Assembly (NCBI GenBank): GCA_036494005.1
Contig: DASXOV010000085.1
Span: 1-6,942 of the forward strand
DNA: 6,942 nt
DNA from: GCA-003244245 sp036494005
Lineage (GTDB): Bacteria; Actinomycetota; Actinomycetes; Mycobacteriales; Pseudonocardiaceae
Reading direction: 5' to 3'
Positions within the stretch are counted from its first letter, which is position 1. The number at the start of each line of letters is the position of its first letter. Below the pieces are notes generated by a model, which made no database searches, was not told the origin of the DNA, and was given only the letters and a program-made list of their open reading frames with translations. The translations under genes and the position numbers were made by a program. This document shows positions 1 through 6,675 of this stretch, piece by piece.

Positions 1-247
1 GGAAGGCCTCCTCGCTGCGGGCCGTCTGCGCCGCGGCGCGGTCCTGCATCGACCCGCCCCGGGCGATCAGGTACACCAGCGCACCGAGCCAGGGCAGCAC
101 GATCAGAAACAGTGTCCAGAGCGCCTTGCCCCAGCCGGACAGCTGGTGGTCTCGGAAGATGTCGTTCAGGATCATGATCAGTAGCCAGATCCAGGCGAAG
201 AGCACCATGAACCAGAAGATCGATACCAGGATGTCCCACAGCGCCAT
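1..247 (-). CDS. Small PLDc_N-type membrane protein (partial, C-terminus beyond window edge)
   Basis: The reading frame starts at ATG 247-245 and runs off the left edge, so only about the first 82 residues are visible. The start is supported by a GAGGAG ribosome site at 259-254, six bases upstream. Two hydrophobic helices lie at about residues 5-25 (ILVSIFWFMVLFAWIWLLIM) and 43-60 (LWTLFLIVLPWLGALVYLI). Between them is the loop 'DIFRDHQLSGWGKALW', and after them 'ARGGSMQDRAAAQ'. This pattern (two helices, a D-x-x-x-SGWGKA-type loop, then YLIARG) matches the actinobacterial PLDc_N family, a phospholipase-D nuclease N-terminal-like membrane domain. In many members a SHOCT domain follows at the C-terminus; that part would lie outside the window. 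No enzymatic activity is expected from this domain alone, and its cellular role is unknown. An upstream GTG at 250-248 is possible but sits too close to the ribosome site. Confidence 0.85.
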   Translation of the reverse strand, partial: MALWDILVSIFWFMVLFAWIWLLIMILNDIFRDHQLSGWGKALWTLFLIVLPWLGALVYLIARGGSMQDRAAAQTARSEEAF

Positions 248-335
248 CACAAGCTCCTCAAGCGACCGCACCCTTAAGAGGCGCGAACGGTGAACACAGT
301 GCTCAAAGCCTGCGTTCCGCCACCCAGAGCAGGCA

Positions 336-720
336 TCACCCCCTGCGGGTGAGCGGGGGTTGAGCGCTCAGTCCGGGAGCTGACGACCGGCACCCCTTGT
401 CGCGCCGTTGCCCGAGGGCTGGGCTCGCAGCCATGCCTGCGCCCAGCGGGCTCGCGGGTCGATATCGACCAGTACCCGTCTTGGCCAGCAGGGTCAGCGG
501 CATCGCCAGCAGCGCCCCGAGCGGCCCGATGATCCCAGGCCCAGAACACCAGCGACACGAATGTCACGGTCGCCGAGAGGCCGACGACGTCACCCACCAC
601 GCGGGGCTGGATCAGCGACTGCACCACGAAGTTGGCCACGCAGTAGATCACCACGACCCACACCAGCAGCGGCCAACCTCCGACCAGCAGGGCGAGCAGG
701 GCTCCCAGCAGCCGCGTCGC
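336..720 (-). pseudogene. AI-2E family transporter, C-terminal remnant with two frameshifts
   Basis: Reading leftward from about 720, the translation gives 'LLGALLALLVGGWPLLVWVV', then 'VANFVVQSLIQPRVVGDVVG' and 'LSATVTFVSLVFWAW'. This is the conserved C-terminal block of actinobacterial AI-2E family (UPF0118/PerM-like) permeases. The frame then slips at the CCC run 534-536. Removing one base restores 'IIGPLGALLAMPLTLLAKT'. A second slip at the CCC run 475-477 must be corrected to recover 'VLVDIDPRARWAQAWLRALG', the usual family ending. The restored frame stops at TGA 338-336. About 130 of the family's usual 350 or so residues remain; the start codon and N-terminal membrane segments are missing, and homology fades at about 720. 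Even if both slips are sequencing errors in homopolymers, the gene is 5'-truncated. No ribosome site or start lies upstream before the MFS stop. It is therefore a dead fragment, not a transporter. Confidence 0.8.
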
Positions 721-803
721 CCGGTCCGGGTGATCTCTGGCCCGGTCATGTGCGCTTTCTGCAGGACCGAGAGCCTCTTGTCGCTGCCTAATGCGGCTTG
801 TCG

Positions 804-2210
804 CTAATGCAGTACTCCGGCCTGCTGGGCTGTGTCGGCGGGGAGGAACATCGTGGCCACGAGCCCGATGATGCCGATGAGTGCTAGGACGATCATCGCG
901 AGGGCGTAGGACCGGTCTGGTGTGGTGAGGCCGGAAATGAGGATGGTGCCTGCGATCGCGGTGCCGAGGGATGAGCCCAGGTTGGAGACGCTGCGTGACA
1001 GGCCCGAGATCTCGCCCTGTCGTTGTTCGGGGAAGGCGGATTGCACGACGTTGACCGAGGGGGTCAGCATCGTTCCGAGGCCTAGGCCGATGAGCAGGAG
1101 TCCGGGTGAGAAGGCCCAGGCGCTGGGCGAGCCCTTCACCATGGCGAGCAGGACGCCGATCCCGGCGAGTGTGGTGATGAACCCTGCCATGATCAGCGTC
1201 CGTTGTGGGTGTTTCTTGGCGAGTCGTTCGGCCGCGAGCGACGAGACGAGGATGCCGGCTGTGGCCGCCGTGAAGATGACGCCGGTTTGGATCGCGTTGT
1301 AGCCACGAACGACCTGGAGGAAGGCTGAGACGACAAACGCGGTTCCCATGAGCAGCAGCCACTGGATGTTCTGCGTGACGAGGGCGAGGTTGGAGGTGTG
1401 GTTCCGGAAGAGCGCGGTGGGGAGTAACGGTTCCTCGCCGGCTCGCTCTCGGGCGCGGACGTGGAGGAAGAACCAGGTGAGCAGGAGGGCTGCGATGGCG
1501 AGCAGGATCGCCATCAGCACACCGTTGTTCTCCGCTTGAAGGATTCCCATCACCAGGACGACCAGGCCGGTGGCCGACAGGATCGCTCCGACGGTGTCGA
1601 AGGGGCGGCTCGGGTCTGGCGCCACGGGGTCGACGATCCGGCGGCTGAGGATGACGATCGTGGCCACGATGAGGGCTTGAAAGACGAAGGCCGCCCGCCA
1701 GCTGATGCCGGTGGTGATGACGCCTCCGATCAGGGGTCCTGCCGCGGCGCCGATGCCTCCCATCCCGGTGATCAGGCCGAAGGCCCGGGCACGGGACTTG
1801 AGATCGGGGAAGAGCATCGTGGTGAGGATGTAGACGGGCGGGATCAACAGGGCGGTGCCGACACCTTCGAAGATCGAGTTGCCGAGGATCAGGACGCCCA
1901 GACCGGGCGACAGGGCGCTCATCAGGGCGCCGACCCCGTACACGGTGAGGCCGAGTGTGAAGCACCGCTTGCGGCCCCAGCGGTCTGTCAACTTGCCGCC
2001 CGGGATCATGAGGGCCGCCATGACCAGCAGGAAGACCGTGATCGCGGTCTGTACCCCTCGCACGGTCGTGTCCAGGTCCGCACTGATGTCGTTGATCATC
2101 ACGTTCATGTTCGAGCCGGCGAAGCTGCAGATGAACTGGGCGAGGGCGAGCGGAACGAGCATTCGCCTCAGCGAAGGGGACGGCTGTCCCGGGCTGAGGC
2201 TGTCAGCCAC
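804..2210 (-). CDS. MFS transporter, DHA2 (EmrB/QacA-like) 14-TM exporter
   Basis: A 468-residue inner-membrane protein with about 14 hydrophobic segments, near residues 18-37, 53-72, 84-101, 104-127, 142-164, 174-189, 207-225, 230-249, 282-301, 309-326, 337-357, 367-386, 412-428 and 435-456. MFS motif A is present as GKLTDRWGRKR (72-82). An antiporter-type motif C (GMGGIGAAAGPLIGGVI, 149-165) is in helix 5. Length, helix count and motif C place it among the DHA2 drug:proton antiporters, which export toxic compounds or metabolites; the substrate cannot be read from sequence. Three starts are possible: TTG 2273, GTG 2210 and ATG 2162. GTG 2210 is chosen because it overlaps the upstream hydrolase stop by 8 bases (2203-2210), the usual arrangement of coupled genes, although the ribosome site before it is weak. 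ATG 2162 has a short GAGG just upstream and would still keep helix 1. The gene ends at TAG 806-804. Family assignment is firm; substrate is unknown. Confidence 0.92.
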   Translation of the reverse strand: MADSLSPGQPSPSLRRMLVPLALAQFICSFAGSNMNVMINDISADLDTTVRGVQTAITVFLLVMAALMIPGGKLTDRWGRKRCFTLGLTVYGVGALMSALSPGLGVLILGNSIFEGVGTALLIPPVYILTTMLFPDLKSRARAFGLITGMGGIGAAAGPLIGGVITTGISWRAAFVFQALIVATIVILSRRIVDPVAPDPSRPFDTVGAILSATGLVVLVMGILQAENNGVLMAILLAIAALLLTWFFLHVRARERAGEEPLLPTALFRNHTSNLALVTQNIQWLLLMGTAFVVSAFLQVVRGYNAIQTGVIFTAATAGILVSSLAAERLAKKHPQRTLIMAGFITTLAGIGVLLAMVKGSPSAWAFSPGLLLIGLGLGTMLTPSVNVVQSAFPEQRQGEISGLSRSVSNLGSSLGTAIAGTILISGLTTPDRSYALAMIVLALIGIIGLVATMFLPADTAQQAGVLH

Positions 2211-4059
2211 GTCGCGCCGTACCTGCCGGTGACTGGATGACTGGGCCCTTCGGGTTGTCCAGCTGGTGGTCAAGGTTCAGAGCGGCGGCGATGAGGGCGA
2301 GATGGGTGAACGCCTGGGGAAAGTTCCCGACCTGCTGCCCGGTGGGGTCGATCTCTTCTGAGTACAGGCCGAGGTGGTTGGCGTAGGTCAGCATCTTCGA
2401 GAACGTCAGCCGGGCGTCGTTGAGCCGCCCGGAGCGGGCGAGTGCATCGGCATAGAGGAAGGTGCACAGCGAGAAGGTGCCCTCCGACCCGGGTAGACCG
2501 TCCGGTGAGGCGTTGGGGTCGTAGCGGTACACCAGACTGTCCTCGACCAGCGTCTTGTCCATCGCCGACATGGTCGACTGCCACCGCGGGTCGTTCGGCC
2601 TGATGAACCCCAGCAGTGGCATCAGCACGAGCGACGCGTCGAGCACATCGCTGTTCTCATACTGGACGAATGCGCCGAGGCGGCCGTTCCAGCCTTTGGT
2701 CATGATCTGCTCGTGGAGGTGGTCACGTTCCTGTGCCCATCGCCTCAGATCGGCAGGCCGGCCCCGGTTCGTGGCCATGCGGATGGCCCGGTCGAACGCG
2801 ACCCAGGACATGAGCTGCCCGTAGACGAAGTGGCGGCGACCGCCGCGGGTCTCCCAGATGCCCTCGTCGGGATCGTGCCAGTGCTCGCAGAGCCAGTCCA
2901 TCATGCCGACGATGTGATTCCACCCGTCGTGACTGACGCCCCAGTCGCCGAGCGGGCCGCTGTCGAGGGCGTGGAGCGAGTTCATCGCCTCCCCGTAGAT
3001 GTCGAGCTGCAGTTGGTCGGATGCGGCGTTGCCGACCCGCACCGGACGCGACCCCAGGTAGCCGTCGAGGTGATCCAGCGTCTCCTCGGTGAGATCGGAG
3101 CTGCCGTCGACCCGGTACATGATCTTGAGTGGGCCGGAACCGTCGCTCTTCTCCTCCTCAACTCGCCTGCGCAGCCAGTCACCGAAAGCGGCGGCCTCGT
3201 CGGTGAACCCCATGCCGAGCAGGGCGTACACGGAGAACGAGGCGTCGCGCACCCAGGTGAAGCGGTAATCCCAGTTACGGGAACCGCCGACCTGCTCGGG
3301 CAGCCCAGCGGTGGGGGCTGCGACGAGACCCCCCGAGGGCGCATAGGTCAGGAGCTTGAGCGTGATCGCCGAGCGCTCGACCGCCTCCCGCCAGCGGCCC
3401 CGATACGAACTGTGTTCCAGCCAACTCCGCCAGTAGTCCTCGGTGGCGCGGTACAGCTCCCACACCTGCCCGCCGCCGACCGGGTGGGGCTCGCCTGAAT
3501 CGCCCGACGCAACAACCAGACCACCGATCTCCCCAGCTGCGACCCGGAACCTCGACCGGACATCGTCCCCGTCACGCTCAAGCGGAGACAGACTGCTCAC
3601 ACTCAGCCTCAGCTCACCGCACTCGAAGACGGCGGTCGTGCCGTGGACGTGCACCTGGTGGGGCCGGCGTCCGTAGTCGAACCGTGGCTCCACCCTGGCT
3701 TCGAACTCGACTTCGCCGCGGATGCCTCGCACGACTCGCACGATGCGGCGCCGGTCGGAGACGATACCCGGCGCATCGATCGGCATGAAGTCGAGAACTT
3801 CCGCGATGCCCGATTCGGACAGATACCGCGTCACGAGGATGGCGGTGTCGGGCAAGTACATCTGTTTGGTGGTGCGTGCCGGCGTGACCGGCGCCAACGC
3901 AAAGCGACCGCCTCGACGCTCGTCCAGCAATGACGCGAACACACTCGGCGAGTCGAAGCGGGGGCAACAGAACCAGTCGATCGTCCCATCCGTCGCGACG
4001 AGCGCCGCAGTCTGCAGATCGCCGATCAGCCCGTGGTCTGCGATGGACGGATAGCTCAC
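2203..4059 (-). CDS. Glycoside hydrolase family 15 protein (trehalase/glucoamylase-like)
   Basis: A 618-residue cytoplasmic enzyme with no signal peptide. It opens with 'SYPSIADHGLIGDLQTAALV' and 'DGTIDWFCCPRFDSPSVFAS', the N-terminal signature of actinobacterial GH15 proteins. An all-beta N-terminal domain covers about residues 1-215. An (alpha/alpha)6 catalytic barrel covers about 225-600 and contains NWDYRFTWVRDASF (262-275). The likely general acid is Glu403 in GIWETRGG, and the likely base is Glu568 or Glu569 in YSEEIDPTGQQVGNFPQAF. Characterised relatives include mycobacterial trehalases that split trehalose to glucose; other GH15 members are glucoamylases, so the substrate is inferred. 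GTG 4059 is preferred because GGGAGAGGGGG lies at 4075-4065, five bases upstream. TTG 4086 would extend it by nine residues but has no ribosome site. The stop at 2203 overlaps the MFS start, suggesting an operon. The short tail after 'NLDHQLD' is poorly conserved in the family. No key residue appears missing. Confidence 0.93.
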   Translation of the reverse strand: MSYPSIADHGLIGDLQTAALVATDGTIDWFCCPRFDSPSVFASLLDERRGGRFALAPVTPARTTKQMYLPDTAILVTRYLSESGIAEVLDFMPIDAPGIVSDRRRIVRVVRGIRGEVEFEARVEPRFDYGRRPHQVHVHGTTAVFECGELRLSVSSLSPLERDGDDVRSRFRVAAGEIGGLVVASGDSGEPHPVGGGQVWELYRATEDYWRSWLEHSSYRGRWREAVERSAITLKLLTYAPSGGLVAAPTAGLPEQVGGSRNWDYRFTWVRDASFSVYALLGMGFTDEAAAFGDWLRRRVEEEKSDGSGPLKIMYRVDGSSDLTEETLDHLDGYLGSRPVRVGNAASDQLQLDIYGEAMNSLHALDSGPLGDWGVSHDGWNHIVGMMDWLCEHWHDPDEGIWETRGGRRHFVYGQLMSWVAFDRAIRMATNRGRPADLRRWAQERDHLHEQIMTKGWNGRLGAFVQYENSDVLDASLVLMPLLGFIRPNDPRWQSTMSAMDKTLVEDSLVYRYDPNASPDGLPGSEGTFSLCTFLYADALARSGRLNDARLTFSKMLTYANHLGLYSEEIDPTGQQVGNFPQAFTHLALIAAALNLDHQLDNPKGPVIQSPAGTARRG

Positions 4060-4169
4060 GCCGGCCCCCTCTCCCACCCTGGGCAACCGACGCTACGACA
4101 CCGGGCCACCGGCACCCATCATCCGTTCAGGGTGACCGCTGTGGTGCTCGGGAACTCGATGCAGCATCC

Positions 4170-4198
4170 TGACCTGCGCTCCTAGCGTGCGCAGGTCA
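4170..4198. promoter_or_regulatory. Perfect 10-bp inverted repeat, candidate operator
   Basis: The arms TGACCTGCGC (4170-4179) and GCGCAGGTCA (4189-4198) are exact reverse complements separated by 9 bases (TCCTAGCGT). The centre-to-centre spacing of about 19 bases is close to two helical turns, as expected for a dimeric regulator's site. It lies 111 bases upstream of the hydrolase start and 263 upstream of the regulator start. No T-run follows on either strand, so a terminator is less likely. Function is inferred from position and symmetry only. Confidence 0.5.
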
Positions 4199-4450
4199 CG
4201 CGCTGCTGACGTGAGCCCTGACAAGCGATCTTGGCTGAAGTCTCTGTCAAGGCACCTCCAGACCGGTCCCGGTGCTCGCTCGACACCGCCACGCGGCCGA
4301 GCCGGCACCCGGTGTCATCCGTGCTGTGGCATTGCTCCTCAAGTGTGGCTGATCTTCTGAGTGGTGGGGAGCCTGATGGTGGGCGGAGAGCGGGATGGCG
4401 GGGGATGGCTTGCGGCGGCTGGTGTGCCAGGCTGAAGGGGGAACCCGACC

Positions 4451-4457
4451 AAGGGGG
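4451..4457 (+). promoter_or_regulatory. Ribosome binding site fixing the regulator start
   Basis: AAGGGGG lies four bases before ATG 4462. It is the only good ribosome site in this open frame and rules against the longer starts that reach back to 4231. Confidence 0.7.
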
Positions 4458-4461
4458 TCCG

Positions 4462-5757
4462 ATGGACGAGGCGAACCACCTGCTCCGCGCTGCGCGGGAG
4501 GCGAGGGCGTCGCGGACGAGCCCAGGTTTCGCGTTGAGCCGCTCAGAGCTGGCCGAGCTGGTCAACGCCGCTGCCTATCGTCACACCGGCCGGGTGGGCA
4601 CTCTCGATGGTCAGTACGTAGCTGAGCTGGAGCGTGGGGTGATCCGGTGGCCCGGGCAGGATTACCGGCGCGCGTTTCGGGAGGTGTTGGACGCGGTCAC
4701 CGACTCCGAACTCGGTTTCCGCTACGACGGGCCGATCATCCTGCCCCGCAAGGCTGCCGATGCGGCGCCACCGCTGCTCCCCCCGCAGCTTCCCGTGAAC
4801 GAGAGCAAGCGCGAGCGGCTGGCCTGGGTCCTGTCCGGCCGGTGCCGAGTGGACCCGGCTGTCGTGACTTATCTGGCGGACGTGCTCACTGCGCAGTGCC
4901 ATGTCGAGGACTCGATCGGGTCGGCCCGGATGCTGCCGGTGGCACTGGCTGAGATCGAACTCGTGGAGCAGTTGACCCGGCAGGCCTGCGGCCCGGTGCG
5001 TGCCGCGCTGGTCGCTGTGGTAGCGGGGTACCGCCTGTTCGCCGGGTCGATGGCTGACTACAACGGCGATCAGCGTGCAGCGCTCTACCACGATGCCCGG
5101 GCCAGCGAGGCGGCCCGGGAGGTCGGCGATGCCAATCTGGTCGCCGGGGTGTACGGGTTGAAATCGCACCTGGCGTGGGGTCTTGGAGACGCGACCGGCA
5201 CGGTCGCCCTCGCCGAGGCGGGACTGCAGGACGCTCCGCGGCTCAGCGCCGGTGTCACAGGGTTTCTCGCCCAGATGCAAGCCCGGGGACACGCCCTGCA
5301 ACACGAGGACGCCGTCGCGGAGGGCCTGATCGACAGCACGGAGCAGCTCACTGCCCGGGCACATGAGCATCCCGAAGACGAGCCGTGGTGGACATACCCC
5401 CAGACCCCGGAACGGGTGCTGTTCCAACGCGGAGTCGCCTATCGGGAACTCAACCGGTACCGAGAGGCCAGGGACCAGTTCGACGAAGCACGAGCCGCGC
5501 TCCCGGCCTCCTTCCATCGTGACCATGGCCGCTGGGCCGCAAGCCTTGCCCTGGTCTGCGCTCACGACGGCGACGTGGCCGCAGCCCTGACCGCCGGCTG
5601 GCAGGCTGTACCGATCGCGCTGGACACCGGCTCGGTCTACACGATCGCCGACCTCCGGTACATGCGCCGGGTTCTCGATCGCCAGCGGGTAGACCGGGCC
5701 ATCCTCGGCGAGTTCGACGAGGCACTCCGTGAAATCATCGAACCAACCCGGATGTAG
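4462..5757 (+). CDS. HTH (XRE-like) transcriptional regulator with C-terminal TPR-like repeats
   Basis: A 431-residue cytoplasmic protein. Residues about 25-85 form the DNA-binding domain: 'LSRSELAELVNAAAYRHTG' is followed by 'LDGQYVAELERGVIRWPGQD' and 'YRRAFREVLDAVTDSELGF'. This is the signature of a large family of actinomycete XRE-like regulators, in which the ERGVIRWPG segment closes the HTH region. A proline-rich linker (91-112) follows. The remaining 300 or so residues are alpha-helical with TPR-like pairs, for example at 208-255 (ALYHDARASEAAREVGDANL), 317-346 (RVLFQRGVAYRELNRYREAR) and 357-390. Such repeats usually mediate protein contacts or sense a small ligand or peptide; the ligand is unknown. 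ATG 4462 was chosen for its ribosome site and because family members begin just before this HTH. It is transcribed away from the hydrolase-exporter pair and is a candidate controller of it, by position alone. The gene appears intact. Confidence 0.9.
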   Translation: MDEANHLLRAAREARASRTSPGFALSRSELAELVNAAAYRHTGRVGTLDGQYVAELERGVIRWPGQDYRRAFREVLDAVTDSELGFRYDGPIILPRKAADAAPPLLPPQLPVNESKRERLAWVLSGRCRVDPAVVTYLADVLTAQCHVEDSIGSARMLPVALAEIELVEQLTRQACGPVRAALVAVVAGYRLFAGSMADYNGDQRAALYHDARASEAAREVGDANLVAGVYGLKSHLAWGLGDATGTVALAEAGLQDAPRLSAGVTGFLAQMQARGHALQHEDAVAEGLIDSTEQLTARAHEHPEDEPWWTYPQTPERVLFQRGVAYRELNRYREARDQFDEARAALPASFHRDHGRWAASLALVCAHDGDVAAALTAGWQAVPIALDTGSVYTIADLRYMRRVLDRQRVDRAILGEFDEALREIIEPTRM

Positions 5758-5927
5758 CCACATAGGTCCAGACACAGTGCACGCGCCAGTCACTAGACCG
5801 GTTTACCGGCAACGCAACCCGCCTACTGTGTAGACCATCACCGCAAGATCGCCTGGGATCGTCACCCTCGACCGAAGCCGATCTGTCACATCAACTGGAA
5901 TCAGACAGCGGTGCGCTCCTGCTGGCT
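5758..5927. other. Intergenic region between convergent genes
   Basis: These 170 bases lie between the ends of the regulator and the minus-strand membrane protein, where a terminator would be expected. The only symmetric elements are a short CCGG-TTTA-CCGG hairpin near 5799-5810 and a distant 7-base inverted pair, ACACAGT and ACTGTGT. Neither has a T-run, so no intrinsic terminator can be called. Confidence 0.4.
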
Positions 5928-6473
5928 TCAATGCAGCTGTGTCTTCAACACGATGGTCAGCACGCCGAACAGGGCCGCGATCAGGGTATCGACGAACAGC
6001 TGCCGTCCGGTGCGGCCCGCGCGGTGAGCGGCCAAGTGCCCGACAACGCCCAGTAGCAGGACGGTGGCCCACTGGGCGATCATCGTGGCCGTTGACACCG
6101 AGGCACCGAGCAGGAGTGCTATCGCCACCACCAACACAGCAGGAGCGCCACCCTGAAGGATGCTGCCCTCGTGGCGCAATGCCCTCCACAGGCCCGAGCC
6201 GCGCCCCCGGGTCGGCGTGATGAGCCGGTCACCCAGTACCTCGACATAGACATGGACCAACCAATAAACGATCAGCACTGACGCAACCGCCACGAGAACC
6301 TGCGGCCCGGTTTCGGTGTGCCCGCTCACGACCGCCAACACGGCGGAAGACACCACAGCGCCATACAACAGCCGACTGGGGTTGGCCGCAGCCAGTCGGG
6401 CAGCGATGCCACTACGGCCGCTTGCCGGTCGACTGCGCGCGCTGCCAGCACCGGCCGTCGGATCCGTCGTCAT
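5928..6473 (-). CDS. Polytopic membrane protein of unknown function
   Basis: A 181-residue protein I cannot assign to a named family. The first 30 or so residues are hydrophilic and rich in Ala, Gly, Ser and Arg (cytoplasmic tail). About five hydrophobic segments follow: near 35-53 (RLLYGAVVSSAVLAVVSG), 57-75 (QVLVAVASVLIVYWLVHVY), 107-124 (GGAPAVLVVAIALLLGASV), 128-147 and 161-177. The loop after helix 2 is polar (EVLGDRLITPTRGRG, then WRALRHEGSILQGG) and is the best candidate for a conserved functional segment. ATG 6473 is chosen over GTG 6479 because GGAGG at 6484-6480 is six bases from the ATG but directly abuts the GTG. The gene converges on the regulator and has no close minus-strand partner in the window, so it is probably a single transcript. 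Codon use and membrane topology support a real gene; the function is unknown. Confidence 0.82.
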   Translation of the reverse strand: MTTDPTAGAGSARSRPASGRSGIAARLAAANPSRLLYGAVVSSAVLAVVSGHTETGPQVLVAVASVLIVYWLVHVYVEVLGDRLITPTRGRGSGLWRALRHEGSILQGGAPAVLVVAIALLLGASVSTATMIAQWATVLLLGVVGHLAAHRAGRTGRQLFVDTLIAALFGVLTIVLKTQLH

Positions 6474-6479
6474 GCTCAC

Positions 6480-6484
6480 CCTCC
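6480..6484 (-). promoter_or_regulatory. Ribosome binding site of the 181-aa membrane protein
   Basis: GGAGG on the minus strand, six bases before ATG 6473. It overlaps by two bases the perfect palindrome CCAACTGTTGG (6483-6493), so anything binding or pairing there could affect translation. Confidence 0.65.
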
Positions 6485-6511
6485 AACTGTTGGTCGGCGT
6501 GGCGTCCGTGC

Positions 6512-6527
6512 GGCTACACGTGCAGCC
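6512..6527. promoter_or_regulatory. Near-perfect palindrome centred on CACGTG upstream of membrane gene
   Basis: The sequence GGCTACACGTGCAGCC is symmetric except for one mismatched pair (A6516 with C6523). It lies 39-54 bases upstream of the start of the minus-strand membrane protein, where an operator or activator site would be expected. No clear -10/-35 pair could be placed around it. It is a candidate site only. Confidence 0.35.
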
Positions 6528-6651
6528 ATCAGCCCCGACCGCTTCGAGCGTGCTCGGACCGATCAGGATCGCGCCCAGCGCCCGTGCTCGCGTCCCCCGC
6601 AGAAGGTGAGAACGGCCTGCTTGTCAACGCCGCCTGAAGATTGACCCGTCT

Positions 6652-6675
6652 GTTCCGCTTGGGTTCAAGCGGAAC
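6652..6675. repeat. Perfect 10-bp hairpin
   Basis: GTTCCGCTTG (6652-6661) and CAAGCGGAAC (6666-6675) are exact reverse complements around a GGTT loop. Allowing one bulged base extends the pairing to CTG/CAG outside. There is no T-run on either side, so it does not look like a normal intrinsic terminator. It may be an operator, an end of a decayed element, or an RNA structure. Confidence 0.6.

Larger units (their letters stand above)
4060..4461. promoter_or_regulatory. Divergent intergenic region between hydrolase and regulator
   Basis: These 402 bases separate the minus-strand hydrolase start (4059) from the plus-strand regulator start (4462) and should hold promoters for both. No small gene is convincing here. 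The regulator's reading frame is open back to 4231, but the upstream part has low-complexity composition, no family resemblance and no ribosome site. A consensus-like TTGACA occurs on the minus strand at 4246-4241, without a good -10 at the usual distance. A GTAGCGT hexamer-like stretch on the minus strand near 4101-4095 is a weak -10 candidate. The clearest element is the inverted repeat at 4170-4198. Promoter assignments are guesses. Confidence 0.5.

Noticed and set aside
361..370. Palindrome TGAGCGCTCA
   Set aside because: It lies inside the tail of the permease remnant with no gene start nearby, and a 10-base palindrome is expected by chance.
777..805. Short direct repeat CTTGTCGCT at 777-785 and 797-805, with the 8-mer core also at 396-403
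   Set aside because: Eight to nine bases in GC-rich DNA is weak evidence. I see no matching element ends, although the copies do flank the permease remnant.
1461..2240. Plus-strand open frame of 259 codons
   Set aside because: It is antisense to the MFS gene, rich in Asp/Glu/Gly/His/Arg, and resembles no family. It is a typical high-GC shadow frame.
2713..3498. Plus-strand open frame of 261 codons
   Set aside because: It is antisense to the GH15 catalytic domain and has no recognisable motif.
4231..4461. 77-codon upstream extension of the regulator
   Set aside because: It shows no family similarity or ribosome site, while ATG 4462 has AAGGGGG in the correct place.
4543..5793. Minus-strand open frame of 416 codons
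   Set aside because: It lies antisense to the HTH-TPR regulator, whose frame has clear family motifs and a good ribosome site.
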